Assembly (NCBI RefSeq): GCF_003073045.1
Contig: NC_037596.1
Coordinates: forward strand, 12,273,950-12,337,949
DNA length: 64,000 bases
From: Pomacea canaliculata
Taxonomy: Eukaryota; Mollusca; Gastropoda; Architaenioglossa; Ampullariidae
Direction: 5' to 3'
Shown piece by piece: positions 32,701 through 43,739 of this stretch. The translations under genes were made by a program, and so were the position numbers. The notes under the pieces are model-generated. The model saw nothing but the letters and a program-made list of their open reading frames with translations, was not told the DNA's origin and ran no database searches. Position 1 is the first letter of the stretch. Every line of letters begins with the position of its first letter.

Positions 32701-35577
32701 AAAAAAATCCAAAGTACTTGCTTTTTACTGTTATAAACTTTACAAAGGAGATCTACAAAGGATGTGTTTATAGTCATTTGTCACAAGTACATGTACAGTA
32801 AACAATAAAAAGAGCTATTTAGAGGCCTTTTTCATTCCAGAGGTCTTTAAGAAAATGTTTTGGTTTTTTGGTTTGTTTTTGATGTGTGAGATTTTCTTCT
32901 GGAGCTCTAACTTTTATGGTGATATGTGTTTCTGTTCTTTCAGATGTCAGTCCTGCAGTTCTTGCTGGTGTGATTCTAGGATTAATCACCGTCATTGCGC
33001 TTATCATCGTCATCGTCTGTCTGCTGCTCAGGAAATACAGACCTAAGAGTACGACTGCATTTTCCTCACTTGATATTATGAAATCACAGTTTAAATGAAA
33101 ACACGAGTAAAAAATTGGTTTCTTTATGATCGGGTTAATTTCCTTTTTAAATAATAGTTTCCTAAACATGAGTAGATAATTATTCTTAATTTTCAATATG
33201 TCTTGGAACATCAGCATTCTCACCTGCCACTAGAAAAGCATTGAAATACCTGCTAAGCAGGAGAGTTTAGTTCGGTACAAGTAGTATTTTTAACAGGGAG
33301 TCAGTTAAGCAAATCTCTCATGTCTTCAAGTAAAATAAACATCGCCACGATTGTGTTAAAGAAGCGATTTTGCGCCAGAAAATAAAAAGGCTGATTTTGA
33401 AATACAACTTTACAGATTAGAAGCTTTAATTAAACACAAAAATAAATAAATACAAAGGTATAAAAACCGAATTCACTCGAGAAAGTAGTAAAAAAAGCAG
33501 AGATCTGATCTGTGTTTACATCTTTGAACAAACATAATCCAGTGGCATTTGTAGTCAGCAGCCAGTGTCTTTAGGTAATGACAGTAAGTACAAACTCCAT
33601 CTGAATGTTGAAGAGAACATCCAGCAACATTACATAGTGTGCTGGTCTGTTTTCTTTTACCACTGATTGCATACTTTTTTCTTTAAATTCAGTGTTTTCA
33701 GAGGAAATTTGAGCAATACTAACCTTTTGTTACTTCCTATTTTCTCGACTAATCTAAAAATGCATAAGATAACACTATTAATATACTTACCAAGTCTTTT
33801 CGTCCTAAACTACCACTACAATATTTTTTCTGATACTTTACTGTCTATTTTCATTGATTTTCTCCGACGGCTTGGGCTAATTCTTAATATGGTTAAAAAC
33901 TATGCACATATGATTTCTTAATTGAACTAAATTTGAAATAAAATATTAGAAAAAAGCATATTTCTTTTTGAAGCTTTAGCAGTCAGATCATGCGAAAAAA
34001 TATAGTCTTCAAGTAGTCATACATTAGTAACTAATGTATGTATTGTATTTTGAAACAAAATTTCATATTAAAAAAAATTTGTTTTAGGTTATGGGCGTTC
34101 CAAGAAATCTCCAATGTAAGTTGAATGCTTTCGAGTCTCGTTAACTGTAATCTATGTGACATGACCACAATAAAATCTCGTTTTTATTTTTTTCATTTAA
34201 TCTATGTGACAAGACCACAATGAAAATGAGATTTTACTGTAATTGGATACTTGTATGCCACTCAGTAAAAAATCCTCTGTATCAGACAGTTTTTCATTAG
34301 TGTCCTGATCAATTGACTAAAGAGTGACGGGACCCTGTACTTGACTACAATAGTATTTTATTTTAAATGAAAAAAAAAAGACTTACAGAAAATGGTACAA
34401 AGGCGACATGTAAAATAGCATTTCATGTGAGCAAATCAGTGAAGTACAACCAATCTCAAGATGTCTAACAATGTCTATCAACCCAGTTCTCCTAACAAGA
34501 GAACTTTTTTCTCCTCTCTAAACTCATATTCTAACCGAATGGCTAATAAAAGTGTGAAGCAACAGAAGAAGTCCCGATCAAGATGGGACAGTGCCAAAGT
34601 TATTTATCCAGGTGCTTAACACCATATAAATGTTATATCTATACCCTTGAGGCAGTACTCTGTACACTCACTCAATCATTCCAATGCACATAAATCATAA
34701 CATATCATTTTTGACTAGCTCTGAAACATGTACAGTAACCACACATCTTGCTTTGTTTAGATACACCGTTGCTACACCAGTCATCGTTAGCGACGAATAC
34801 AACAAAGTCTTTCTTTGGAAAGAAAACAACCATGTAAACCAACTGACGACTGACCCTGCATCACCTAGCTTCAATGGAGGCATTGTGGAAACAAAGGACC
34901 TGCTCCACTGGTATGGAAAAACACTGTTCACAATTGGTTTAAACATATTGTAAAGAATTTGAATAATGAACAAAAGGGTTACCTACCTTGTCGTAAATTG
35001 TCCGTAAATAACGCGTAACTATGGAGATACAATACCTCTGTGGTGTGCTTCCTTGCGTGCAAGAGCACATCAGTATGTGTGTATTAGAATATATTGATGA
35101 ATGCAGGTGAATATTTCTTGATATTATCTATTCTCTAGGGACGTAAGAGTGAGAATATAAAAAGACTGTACTCTTCAGATGATAGTATCAACGACGATCT
35201 CGGTTGTCAGCAATCTGAAAATACAATCTAAATAATTGTTGGCATTATAAACAACTTGCAAAGTTATAGGTGCTCACCACCGTAGAAAGCAGACCGTTTC
35301 TCATCACAGCGAATATCCAGTTTTTGTTTCTCTCTTTGTTCTCAGCACTAAACTGTTCTCAAACTAAGCTCATTTTTTGTACTCACACTGCACCTTTGCC
35401 ATCTTCTTGTTTTCTTTCTTGTCCATAAGATCTTAAGATCTATTGATTTTGTTTTTAAATTGTTTCGTTTTTTATAGGGATGACGAACTAACCATCAATG
35501 CGCCGACGGCAAACGCCGACCAGGAGCACACATCTACTGACAACGAGAACAATGGCGATTCTTGGTGGAAATTGTGA
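26642..35577 (+). CDS. Receptor A2: single Ig-like domain membrane protein
   Basis: Eight exons on the plus strand: 26642-26770, 27487-27675, 28808-28867, 31260-31301, 32944-33048, 34088-34115, 34761-34910, 35478-35577. Phases chain (1,1,1,1,1,2,2,stop), giving about 267 residues plus an unresolved N-terminus. One Ig-like domain is split over the first two exons (Cys in IQCLF and FVCKKG), then a Ser/Thr-rich stalk, a membrane helix with a basic stop-transfer, and an acidic tail with tyrosines (IYTVA, DEYNKVF) that do not fit the ITIM consensus. One donor is GC. It is head to head with A1, and B2 is its paralogue. The start is open: no signal exon is certain. Binding partner unknown; A1 is an obvious candidate to test. 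Confidence 0.75.
27487..27675 (+). CDS. A2 exon: second half of Ig-like domain
   Basis: A 189-base phase 1 to phase 1 exon. It has LGCAYNGNHTCF, ATITVPDTFATSNGSFVCKK, and KNCSYHPS. The pattern TVP..G.FVC is that of E and F strands of an Ig fold. B2 has the same length with about 75 percent identity by eye. Confidence 0.8.
28808..28867 (+). CDS. A2 exon: Ser/Thr stalk
   Basis: A 60-base phase 1 to phase 1 exon encoding ICNTISSTESGIGLETTTK. Rich in Ser/Thr as in O-glycosylated stalks. B2 has the same exon at 59927-59986. Confidence 0.75.
29130..29360 (+). repeat. SINE/LINE-like interspersed element, A2 intron
   Basis: It ends ACGCGCTATATAAATGTGC followed by a TTCTTATTATTATT tail. Homologues: 60240-60490 (cassette B, shared by descent) and 38470-38605, with looser tails at 17880-17995 and 46545-46690. 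The (ATT)n tail after a GCTATATAAAT word is typical of many invertebrate retroposons. Confidence 0.5.
30885..31125. repeat. Highly conserved intronic block, cassette A
   Basis: About 230 bases nearly identical to 61860-62080 in cassette B, well above the similarity of neighbouring intron sequence. It includes GATGCTGCATGGTATTTAAG and GAGAAAGTAGACACCCTACT. No reading frame is shared through it. It may be functional, a recent repeat copy or a conversion tract. Confidence 0.55.
31260..31301 (+). CDS. A2 exon: extra stalk segment with GC donor
   Basis: A 42-base phase 1 to phase 1 exon after CAAATTTTAG, encoding GVDFTLTTEQVGNK. The donor is AAAG|GCAAGT, the consensus form of the rare GC-AG introns. 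Skipping it would also keep frame. In B2 the same position reads TTTTAGTGATTGACTAATT and the exon is lost. Confidence 0.5.
31550..32300 (-). mobile_element. CR1/L2-type LINE reverse transcriptase fragment
   Basis: Minus-strand RT remains in order: VNDSLSSGIFSTTFKTALV, STETALPKVTNDIL, LDLSNFFDSIDHTTLIHRL, LYGISGS, GSVLGPILFIM, SFAVDTQLYT and IQSIQDPISD. The catalytic FADD is FAVD, and stops occur, so it is inactive. The order and wording match CR1/L2-like RTs. It lies in the A2 intron before the membrane exon. The same fragment is in cassette B (62243 onwards), so it inserted before the duplication. Confidence 0.8.
32944..33048 (+). CDS. A2 exon: transmembrane helix
   Basis: A 105-base phase 1 to phase 1 exon after TTCTTTCAG. 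DVSPAV leads into VLAGVILGLITVIALIIVIV and CLLL, then RKYRPK: one helix of about 23-25 residues and a basic stop-transfer. The B2 copy would lie roughly 1 kb beyond the right edge of the window. Confidence 0.85.
34088..34115 (+). CDS. A2 small cytoplasmic exon
   Basis: A 28-base exon after TTTTAG, donor AAT|GTAAGT, phase 1 to phase 2. It encodes YGRSKKSP. Accepted because it changes the phase exactly as the following exon requires. Confidence 0.55.
34149..34238. repeat. Short direct repeat in A2 intron
   Basis: AATCTATGTGACATGACCAC and AATCTATGTGACAAGACCAC stand about 50 bases apart, each followed by AATRAAA. A small local duplication. Confidence 0.7.
34761..34910 (+). CDS. A2 exon: cytoplasmic tail
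   Basis: A 150-base phase 2 to phase 2 exon after TTTGTTTAG, donor CACTG|GTATGG. It encodes YTVATPVIVSDEYNKVFLWK and FNGGIVETKDLLH. Tyrosines are present, but the residue two before each is not S/T/I/V/L, so no ITIM or ITSM is called. Confidence 0.7.
35478..35577 (+). CDS. A2 last exon, acidic C-terminus
   Basis: A 100-base exon after TTTTTATAG in phase 2, ending in TGA at 35575-35577. It encodes WDDELTINAPTANADQEHTS and ends GDSWWKL. The open frame stops right where GC-richer, repeat-like sequence starts. Confidence 0.7.
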
Positions 35578-35599
35578 TGAAATGAAGGCGGCTGTAGAG

Positions 35600-36690
35600 G
35601 GATGGTGTTACCATCCGAGGGGAAAGGGGTCTCTTTAGCTGGCTCGCTCCGCCCGCTTTCGCCCTCACACTCAGTCACCCGCCCGTTCACACGTCCGCAC
35701 GCGTAACGACTAATAGCCACTCTCACCCACGTGCGCAAACACACAACTGACAAGACAGTTGTACAGATTATATAATTATAATTGAAACAAAAAAGCAAAT
35801 TAGGTTGACGTGAAAACAGTTACAGAAGAATGGATTTAGAGATAATTTGATCTTACGTCAGTATGTGCATATATGTCCGGACACACGATCCGCCTCTGAC
35901 CCACAGTTCACAGTTTTAGAATATAGTGGGTCCTCCTCGAACACGAACTGTCCTTGTTCGTTGAAGATTACCGCTCACCTACCTTGTCCTTTGTTTCCTG
36001 AAGATGAGTGCAGCTGGCTGCATGCACCTTATCTTCTAGATGATTTCTTGCCACTGTCCCACCACAGTTGCCCCAGGCAAAGGATGCAGCGACGATGCTC
36101 GGAGTAGAGATGTCTTGTATGCTGAACGTTGTTTCCTGAAGATGGGTGCAGCTGCCTGCATGCACCTGGTCTTCTGGTTGATTTCTTGCCACTGCTCCAC
36201 CGCAGTTGCCCCAGGCAATAGATGCAGCGACGATACACGTAGCAGAGGTGACTTGTATGCTGGTCTGTAGGTGACCACACTGGACCGGTGGCACGGTGGG
36301 GTCTGCCAGCCGCTGCCTCGCACGTCTTGCTGCCGGACACAGTTAACTCCCCGCTTGTCCAGGGGAAAAATCAGCCTCTTGGTTACAGTGCACACCCTCC
36401 TCTCTTTATAACCACAAATGCCAGCAGGTAGTGATACGTTCTGACTGAACGGGCTTCCCTGTTTCAGACCTGCTGCCTGCGACTGAATAACACTCAGAGA
36501 CGACGTCTCTGCTGGAACACGAGGGAAAAAGCCCCGACTACACATCTACCCTAAATTATATACTAAGAGGACACGTGACTACTCGCCACTCAATCTACCA
36601 GGTCCTGACGCTATCGCTCTAACACTAAAACAACTACTGACTGCGCTATTCTCAGGTACCTGTGACATCTACCGTTCCTTTCTCTCACGA
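35600..36690. repeat. GC-rich insert, possibly a solo LTR
   Basis: This stretch is clearly richer in GC than its surroundings. On the minus strand it begins near 36666 with TGTCACAGG, has a TATA-like GGTTATAAAG near 36405, and ends near 35610 with GGTAACA, a TG..CA layout that would fit a long terminal repeat of about 1 kb. No 5-base target duplication is visible and no internal retroelement gene is beside it, so this is a guess. Long minus-strand open frames here (36036-36545) follow the GC bias and the tandem repeat. Confidence 0.3.
35993..36265. repeat. Tandem repeat, two 138-base copies
   Basis: Two head-to-tail copies start GTTTCCTGAAGATGRGTGCA at 35993 and 36131. Both have GCATGCACCT, GATTTCTTGCCACTG and GTTGCCCCAGGCAA. 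They differ at scattered bases, so the duplication is not very recent. Confidence 0.85.
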
Positions 36691-37799
36691 TCGGCCACAT
36701 CAACCTCTGACTTCCGCGACCCTCAGTCGGATTCTCTCATTCAGCCGGTATATAAAAAAGTAATTCGAAGGTGGGGGGAGGGAAAGTAAATAACACATAA
36801 GCAAACGGGATATTTTGTTTCTATCATAATTTAGGAACGCCTTTCTATCTTTCGCCACTTTTCCTTCTGATTTGAAGAACTGGATGATCTGAATAATTAG
36901 GCCAGAAAGACTTTTTAAGAGATTATGTTGTAAAAAGTAATGCAGATAGCAGAGAGGTATTTTGATGCTTAATTTTCCCGGTGATAAAGTAAGTGATATA
37001 TGAGAGGCTAACGGATGAATATATTTTATCCAAAGAAAAAATTGTGTAACACAACAGTAATGGGGGAAAGACGGTACACCTAGTCTCTTGAACAACGTTT
37101 TCTGTCATGATATCAGTTCTTCTTTACAAAGAAACTGAAGCTATCCTGATTACTTCCTACTGCGTGTATCTAGTCACTGTTTACAACCTCTAGAGAGCTT
37201 TTTATAGATTGCAAATATGCATCATTAAGTTGTTGCAAGATTTTATTGCATATGTAAATATTTGAAATCTTAATTTTTAGCATGGTACAGACGACTGTAT
37301 CCGTCACATGATTGTTTCTCTGCCGTTTTAAGCCTGACTTTATCGCCTGATATGTGTACTTGATATGTTTGAGAGAACAGACTTCCTACTTTATCTCTCA
37401 TACAATATCTTATACAGACTCTTGACCAGAGTAGTGTGCGGGCAATATACATGGTACGCTGGTGATGAGGTTAATCTTTAAGAAAAGTGGGAATCGTCTG
37501 GTTTACTGTGTGCCCCAGCTAAGAGAGTGACTGTGATAAGAATCCCTCATGTCTTCTGGGTTAAGTATATTCCAATTACTTCCCTTAACACATTTTTCCT
37601 AGAATTTCTTATGTTTATGCTTCCCCAAATCCAACCCCTCGTCCATGGTCGTGGGAGGTGAAAATGGTCAGAGTAAAGATTTTTATCCGAAATGAACGGC
37701 TAACGGGGCTCTGGTGAAAGTTCTCCTGGCCTAGAAATCCAGGACTGGATCTCAAAATGCTCAAATAACAAACAGGAGAGATGTACTAACATAGGGGAT

Positions 37800-37985
37800 G
37801 AGGATTGGCGTCTTCCACCGAGCCAGCATCTAAAGCTAAATGAGGGCAAGGCTGCCAGTCCTGTAAACAGATGCCACATACAAAGAGAGAACAGTGTTAT
37901 CGAGACGAGAACTTAACCCAGAGCAGCCAGCCCTGAATGCATTGGTGACAGGCGCTAACCCTTGTATATCGAGACAGCCCTATAC
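37800..37985 (-). repeat. Second copy of the SINE-like family
   Basis: Homologous to the insert at 23447-23609: CAGCCAGCCNT, AGATGCCACATACAAAGAGAG and TTGGTGACAGGCGCTAACCC. On the minus strand GGGTTAGCGCCTGTCACC resembles a tRNA head, and GGGTTAAGTTCTCG could be a degenerate B box. Confidence 0.5.
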
Positions 37986-38469
37986 CAGTGACAACACCTT
38001 ATCCTACATTTAATGTAGCACATGCTTTTATAATATCAGATATACCAATTATTTAGTCAGTACTATAAGATAAATATAATTTCTTTTGTGGTGAAATTTT
38101 TAAAAGTTGTAAAATTTGTGCTAGGTTTTTGTAGTCTTTTTCTTCACAATGCAATTTATTTTCACTTTGTATTCCGTCAGTTACTGGCACAGCGTAAAAC
38201 TCCAACTAACTTTTTTTCACAATACTGACATGTACAACGCTCACAATCATACATATAAATAGCTGGAGATTTAAACAACATACAAACACACAAATATCAT
38301 AGTATACACATAAGATAATAGAACCTACGAACAGGGCAATCTAATACAATATAAAGTTTTATTACAAATAGTACCGTAATAATACCAATTTCCCAAAAGA
38401 AGTTTGTGTGTTATTGCTAACACCTTGTATTTTACAGTAATGTATCTTTGTGGTTTGTTTCCTTGTTAG

Positions 38470-38605
38470 ACTGACTTCATCTTCTTCTACAGTGTGTAAT
38501 GTGTACAGTCTTTTTATGGGGAAGCGCTCTGTACAAGTGAACTCTCATGATTGTACAATATTGGTTAATACTGGCTAAAGGTGCTATACAAATGCAATTT
38601 ATTGC
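38470..38605 (+). repeat. SINE/LINE-like tail copy
   Basis: GGGGAAGCGCTCTGTACAAG and GTGCTATACAAATGCAATTTA match the elements in the A2 and B2 introns (29130-29360 and 60240-60490). Confidence 0.5.
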
Positions 38606-39191
38606 ATTAAATATAACACATGTTTTTATTACCCATATATTCTACAGCATGAAGCTTAGTGATTAAGTGTGCTATATGTATCATAGTGTTTTACTATTAG
38701 CTCGTGTATTAATGTTATAACTTCAGTTAGCATAGAAAGGAAAACCGTTTTGCTTGAAATGCTGTAGATATGTGTGTTGGAATGGGATGGAGAAGGTCAT
38801 TCATGTTTGGTTTTTATGCATGTATGTATATGCCAAAATAACCATACATATACGAATGTATAATGTTTTTAAATATTATATAGATAATAGATCACAGAAT
38901 CAAACACATCCATGATGATTTAAAATCATCTGTATTCAGATATAATACAACAAAAGGAATTATTAAAAGACGAATGAATTCATATTTCGATTCTGATTTA
39001 GATAATGTGTGATCAACACGCAACTCAGAATAAATTCTATACAGAAACGATTAATAAAGATGGTAGAAGTCTAAGACTAAGTCTAAGAAAAAAATGCCAG
39101 CTATTTTATAATATACTAAGGAATAATGGTAAGCAATACAATTGTGAATCCTTTTGAAAATCTTTTTACGAGATTTGTAATGTTGAATCAC

Positions 39192-39310
39192 ATCTCATGG
39201 GTATTAGGTATTCCCTGAATCCTTGGATAGACCTTATGTTCTCAATGTTGACACCTAAAAGGTGCATCCTTGGTTCACAAAAACACGGGGGCTTGGAATG
39301 ATTTAGCCCA
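39192..39310 (-). repeat. Dispersed segment shared with a hAT MITE
   Basis: On the minus strand this matches 62757-62860 over about 105 bases with roughly ten differences (AAATCATTCCAAG, GAACCAAGGATG, CTTTTAGGTGTCAACAT, GAACATAAGGTC). The 62.8 kb copy lies inside a composite hAT MITE, so this may be an internal fragment of the same family. Confidence 0.6.
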
Positions 39311-40339
39311 TTAATATTAAGTTTGTCTACTTTTGGCTTACTCTGATTGTCTTAAGTGTGGTTTTGTATGTCATCGTGATGGTGTCATAGCATTCTGAGT
39401 GAAAGGGGAGATTGATTAACAGTAGGCACAGGTGAATGTATTCCGTGCAAGAAAATGTAGATAAATTGAAGACATGTACATTTTGTAGATATCAACAGCA
39501 TTTGCTTAAGTTTTTAAAATGTTCAACATAATTACAATCTGCAAATTTGTTCTGGAAATTAGTACAGGATACGATTGTATACCTGCTTTTCTCGTAATAA
39601 ATGTCAGCCAAAAGCCACAAAAAAAAATCTCGAAATAAAATTCTGAAAAATCTTATGCACATTTTGTTATAAAGTTTGTATAATGTCTGAAAACGCTAGG
39701 CCGTGTGAGAGAAGATGACAAATACTCTTTTGCCTCTGCATTACTTTAATAGAGGGAGTACACTTTGTGTCCACACACCCTGTAAATGAAACCACAACTA
39801 CATCTAGTTTGATGCCATGTACTCTCCCTGTTAAAGAAATACAGAGGTGTAATAAAAAAAAAGTAAAGAAACATATAAACATACAAGACCGAAAATTAAT
39901 GTTACTCTGAAAATCAACTCGTAAGATATGTTCCACATGCCACCATGTCAGGTTGTGTTTTAAAGCTAAGCAATAAATTCTGGTATAGTTCTAGCATTAA
40001 ACTTTCAACATAAAAAACAATGGGCCTGTACTCAGATCATCTTCATTTGTCCTTTTGCATGTACCAGATCTTACACTTATATAACAGTTCCTTCACCATT
40101 CACAAACATTTCTTCAACAGTCAGACCTCAAACAGTGAAATGCTCTTCGACATTTGCTTTCAATTTATAAATTGCTCATTACAACAAAGCAGTAATCACG
40201 ACCATTGGTCTCGGCATCAACCTCTCATTGCCTTATAGCTCGTCTGTAACAGGCTGTACAGTGGCTCGGAAAATCTTTTCCCTCAAGAAAATTATAGAAT
40301 ATATTAGAATATTTTGTTTTTATTCCAGTGGCTCGGGCG

Positions 40340-40407
40340 AACTCGTGATTGTTTAACTAGGTCTGAGTTGATCAGTCCATCAACATCCCATTACAGAATG
40401 GTGTCTC
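40340..40407 (-). pseudogene. B1 remnant of the ITIM exon
   Basis: On the minus strand, after TTTAACAG, the sequence GAGACACCATTCTGTAATGG aligns with the start of A1 exon 10, and GATGGACTGATCAACTCAGA aligns with the segment encoding DGLIYGD in A1. One base is missing near 40392, which creates a TGA at 40374-40372, and the ITIM tyrosine codon TAC is AAC (40369-40367). The ITSM part is not recognisable. Thus B1 has lost the ITIM/ITSM exon. Confidence 0.7.
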
Positions 40408-40781
40408 CTGTTAAACATAACATAAACGGTAATGTACACAATTTACATCCCTGTGTACTGCCAGTGTCACTGCCTGTCAAACAATCCATTCTGTTCCCAC
40501 AACCGCACACTAACATACATACGCGCACTCACACACACACACACAAACACACATTCACGGTATTGTTTGCCAAGACATTCATACTAATGAAGCTTAGTTT
40601 TGAGTCCGTTAGATGAGCAACTCTAATGTAATTAATAAAGGTTCTTACTATGACCATACTTCTGAGGCTTGGGTTTCATAAGTGTTATCTGTGTCCAGCA
40701 ATCGTACTGTAGGGCTAATCATGTCCGAGACTTATTAATCTTATCCGCTATGTATTAGGTGTAGACTCGCCAGTGACTCAC

Positions 40782-40840
40782 CAGCTTCTCCAACAGTTCT
40801 ACAAGCAGTCCTCTTCACCATGAACCTTGTCCAAAGGCCC
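40782..40840 (-). pseudogene. B1 remnant of exon 9, with stop
   Basis: A 59-base segment between CGCTCAG and GCTG|GTGAGT aligns with A1 exon 9, and the intron beyond it is similar too (CTAATCATGYCCGAGAC near 40713 and 9960). The length keeps the A1 phase change, but in the inherited phase it hits a TGA after about eight codons. Either this is now the B1 C-terminus or it is not used. Confidence 0.55.
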
Positions 40841-41679
40841 CTGAGCGAATGTTAACTCAAGGAAGCAGACTTTTCCGGATTTCTTCTTGCAAACAGTAGT
40901 CTCTCTGTTGGTGATGGAAGTAAAGTTTGATTACATTGACCAGGCTTCTATTTTGCTAGAGGAACAGTCAGCCAGTTTAAGCCTCTCTCAGTAAAAAGTA
41001 AACACTTTCTGTCTGTATTTCTAAGAGAGTTAGTAGACAACACACTATCTACTTGCTGTTTTCTTATGTTACTGGTGCTCAACCTTTTCTCACCCGAGGG
41101 GCGAATTGGACATGATAGAAAATATCGCTGGCCAGAACTTTGCAGTTTTGTCCAGAATCATGACGAAGTTAAAACTGAAATTTTGTTGTGTCTGGTTAAA
41201 GAGTGGGCCCTTGGTTGGGCGTCCGTCTAATTCTGTCGTTTTCTTATGACTATTCTAAATCTAGGTCTCTTATATGTATATAATACTAAATCTAGGTATC
41301 TTATACATATATACATTTTATTCCTTATACCATCTTCCATTTGTCTGTCAAGCAGCTCCCTCTTTCCCTGGTTACCTAATTCATTCTTCTGTCCACTCCT
41401 GCATACTTCTTCTCCAGGGCTCCGGTGCATAGGCGGTCTTAACTTTTCGTCTTAAGATGCCTTGCTTAACTCGCTTTTCGTCTTGGCTAAGTTCGCGGTC
41501 TCAATCCTGTTGCATGAGCGATCTCAGCCCCTTGCTTAGCTGAGAAACGGGTCAGGTCAGCGCGGCGGTCGAGGTCGGCGATATAAATAAATTCGTCCGG
41601 GGAGCGGCCTTGCCAACCGTATATTCCACCAATGAAAACTGCGCTACAGCGATGGTGCCGAGCCGCGAAATTCGTCTGC

Positions 41680-43140
41680 ACACCATGGCTGAAACGAAGG
41701 AGAGATGTGCGACAGCGAACTATTAGTCTTAATCGAGGAGGTTACCAGGGAGAAGAAGAGGCTTTACCAGAAAAAGAAAAAGATGAAATAAGAAAGAAAT
41801 AAAACAATTTAAAATCTTCCACAATTTCATCTCGCAGTCGTCAAAAACATCCACCAACGGGCGGGGGCAAACACCAGAAACACCCGTTATGAATGGAGAA
41901 AGTGATAAATATTTTAGATGATTGCAGACAACTGATGGACGGCATAAACATCGAAGGTTAGTCATTTTGTTTACCTGTGTAGACTTATTTTTTCACGTCT
42001 GTGTCATCCGCAGAAAAAGATCTAGATACCGAGAGAATGCAAATGCAAAGCCGATAGTCGGCACACAACAGCCGGTTTAGAAAATAAATATTTCCATCCG
42101 AAATACATTTATTTAAAATGACTAGGTACATTTCTCATTTAGTTTTTGTGACAGGTGGTGAATCATTTACACTGGTTCCTCAAGAAGTCTTTTATGATAG
42201 GGGAGAGTAATAAAATAATATTGACATATGTAGGAGGTGCAATATGTGTACTTATGTAGAACACCCCAGTTCCATCTTCTAATTCAATAATGGAAATGCT
42301 TTTGTTAGAAGTATATGCAGATGTATTATTTTCTTGCATAACAAGCAAGAAGGAATTGAACATTTCAGATGATGTTTTCAAATGGGAAATTTTAAAAATG
42401 TACTTTATATCACATAGATATTCCTGATGGTAAGTTTGAACAAAACATAAAATATTAAGGAAAAGCGCCAATGTTTTTTGTACATTACTTCCAAAGCTGG
42501 CTTAAAATTATAAATTATTTAATTCAAGTGCCAAACATAGACTATGACATAATTTGGGAGGTGTACATAGCAGGTTTGTCTGTACATCCACAGTCAATTT
42601 GGACATTTAACCAGTTTTAACTACAAGTCTAATACATGTTACAGTACCAGTGTTCTACAGTTTAGATTCCAGTAGACACTGATCAGCTTCTGAGTGACAT
42701 GGATGTGCAGTGTCAACATTCTTTACCAGTTGCATGTTATAAAGTTCTGAAATAGCTATACCTGGGTCCAGTGAAAAGTGCTAAATATTAACTCTAAAGA
42801 GAAAAACATGTCCTTCACAATCTTACCAGCAGCATGTAGTAAATATCAACATTACTGCTTTTTATAGTTACTTTGCATCACAAAGAATAACAAGCAAGAT
42901 AACAAGCAGGTGATGTACCAAGCAGCCAGTATTCCATCCGTCAACTGAGTCATCTGAAGAAAACAAAATACCTGATGATACAAAAGAATCCATAACAAAG
43001 ATTAAAGAAAGAAAAACTTTGTATCTCCTGGACAGTGAACTTGATCGTGTTAAAAAAGAATCGCAATTGATGGAAATCAAAATAAATCTGGCACAGGCCG
43101 AGGTAACAAATATTACATGGAAAAACAGATGGAAAATGAA
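41680..43140 (+). pseudogene. Harbinger Myb/SANT-like accessory protein, decayed
   Basis: Starts near ATGGCTGAAACGAAGGAGAG (41684). Recognisable parts are PPTGGGKHQKHP with MEKVINILDD (41850-41920), matching the TGGGPPP..EEKVLEIL stretch after the Myb-like fold, and a helical C-terminus LLDSELDRVKKESQLMEIKI and NLAQAEV (43030-43110). In the family this nuclear protein binds the element ends and brings in the transposase. Stops and a long unmatched middle show decay. Confidence 0.65.
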
Positions 43141-43224
43141 TTGGTAATGCCGGCTGCTCAAAGTGTTGACCAACTGGTTGAGGCGGATGCTGCTATTCAG
43201 CCAAAGTCCAATTGAATAATAAAT

Positions 43225-43739
43225 GTTGTGACCATTCAGTTAGAAATTATGACAGCACTATGGAACACCTGATGATTTTTGCTGCTTTGGCAGGGATGTA
43301 TCTGATGTCACACAGTATATTCTGGAGCACTGGATATTAAAGGGGAGGAGTTTATGTTTTTCTAAACCATGATGCAAACAAAAGGGTGCAATATATTACA
43401 ACATGGAGTAAAGACACATACTAACCAGCCCACAAGCAAAACTTGTGCATTTTAACCCTGACAAAGCAAAGACAGTATTTACCGTAGTTGTTCCTGAAGA
43501 AAATGGAATCAATTTTTGAGAACATCATTGGTTCTCTTAATGGTGTCACTTGTTGAGCTGTGGGCACAGTTGAACTTTTCCTTGGCTCTAGTGTCTGCAT
43601 TTTAAAAAAAGGGGATACTAAGCCAATCAGTCAGCGGGTAGCTACTGTCTCCCATATTCATCCCATGTCAATGCCAAAAGTGTCAGCCACTACAACTTGC
43701 ATTATGCCTTGTTGCATAAAATTGTAATGCCACCATCGC
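43225..43739 (-). pseudogene. Harbinger transposase, C-terminal exon, decayed
   Basis: On the minus strand, after an acceptor TTTTGCAG at 43740: MVALQFYAT, VVADTFGID, then GDSSYPLTDWLS (family GDSGYPL..WL), AKEKFNCAHSSTSDTIKRTN and DVLKN, and YIPAKAAKIIRCSIVL. These follow the order of Harbinger DDE transposases, but the segment before GDS is deleted and frames shift, so the catalytic set is incomplete. Confidence 0.75.

Larger units (their letters stand above)
36700..40300. other. Intergenic between cassettes, repeat-bearing
   Basis: No gene was recognised. It contains the SINE-like copies at 37800-37985 and 38470-38605 and a piece at 39192-39310 shared with a hAT MITE. Short frames such as 39667-39936 (minus) have no supporting features. 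Confidence 0.45.

Noticed and set aside
32819..33223. 134-codon minus-strand frame over the A2 membrane exon
   Set aside because: It is the shadow of the real plus-strand transmembrane exon at 32944-33048.
34761..34910. ITIM-like reading of IYTVA and DEYNKV in the A2 tail
   Set aside because: The residue two before each tyrosine (Pro, Asp) does not fit the consensus, so no motif was called.
36036..36545. 169-codon minus-strand open frame
   Set aside because: It runs through the 138-base tandem repeat and a GC-rich island; two further overlapping frames are also open there, and no domain is visible.
42163..42471. 102-codon minus-strand frame inside the Harbinger element
   Set aside because: It matches neither transposase nor Myb-like parts in order; probably chance in AT-rich decayed sequence.
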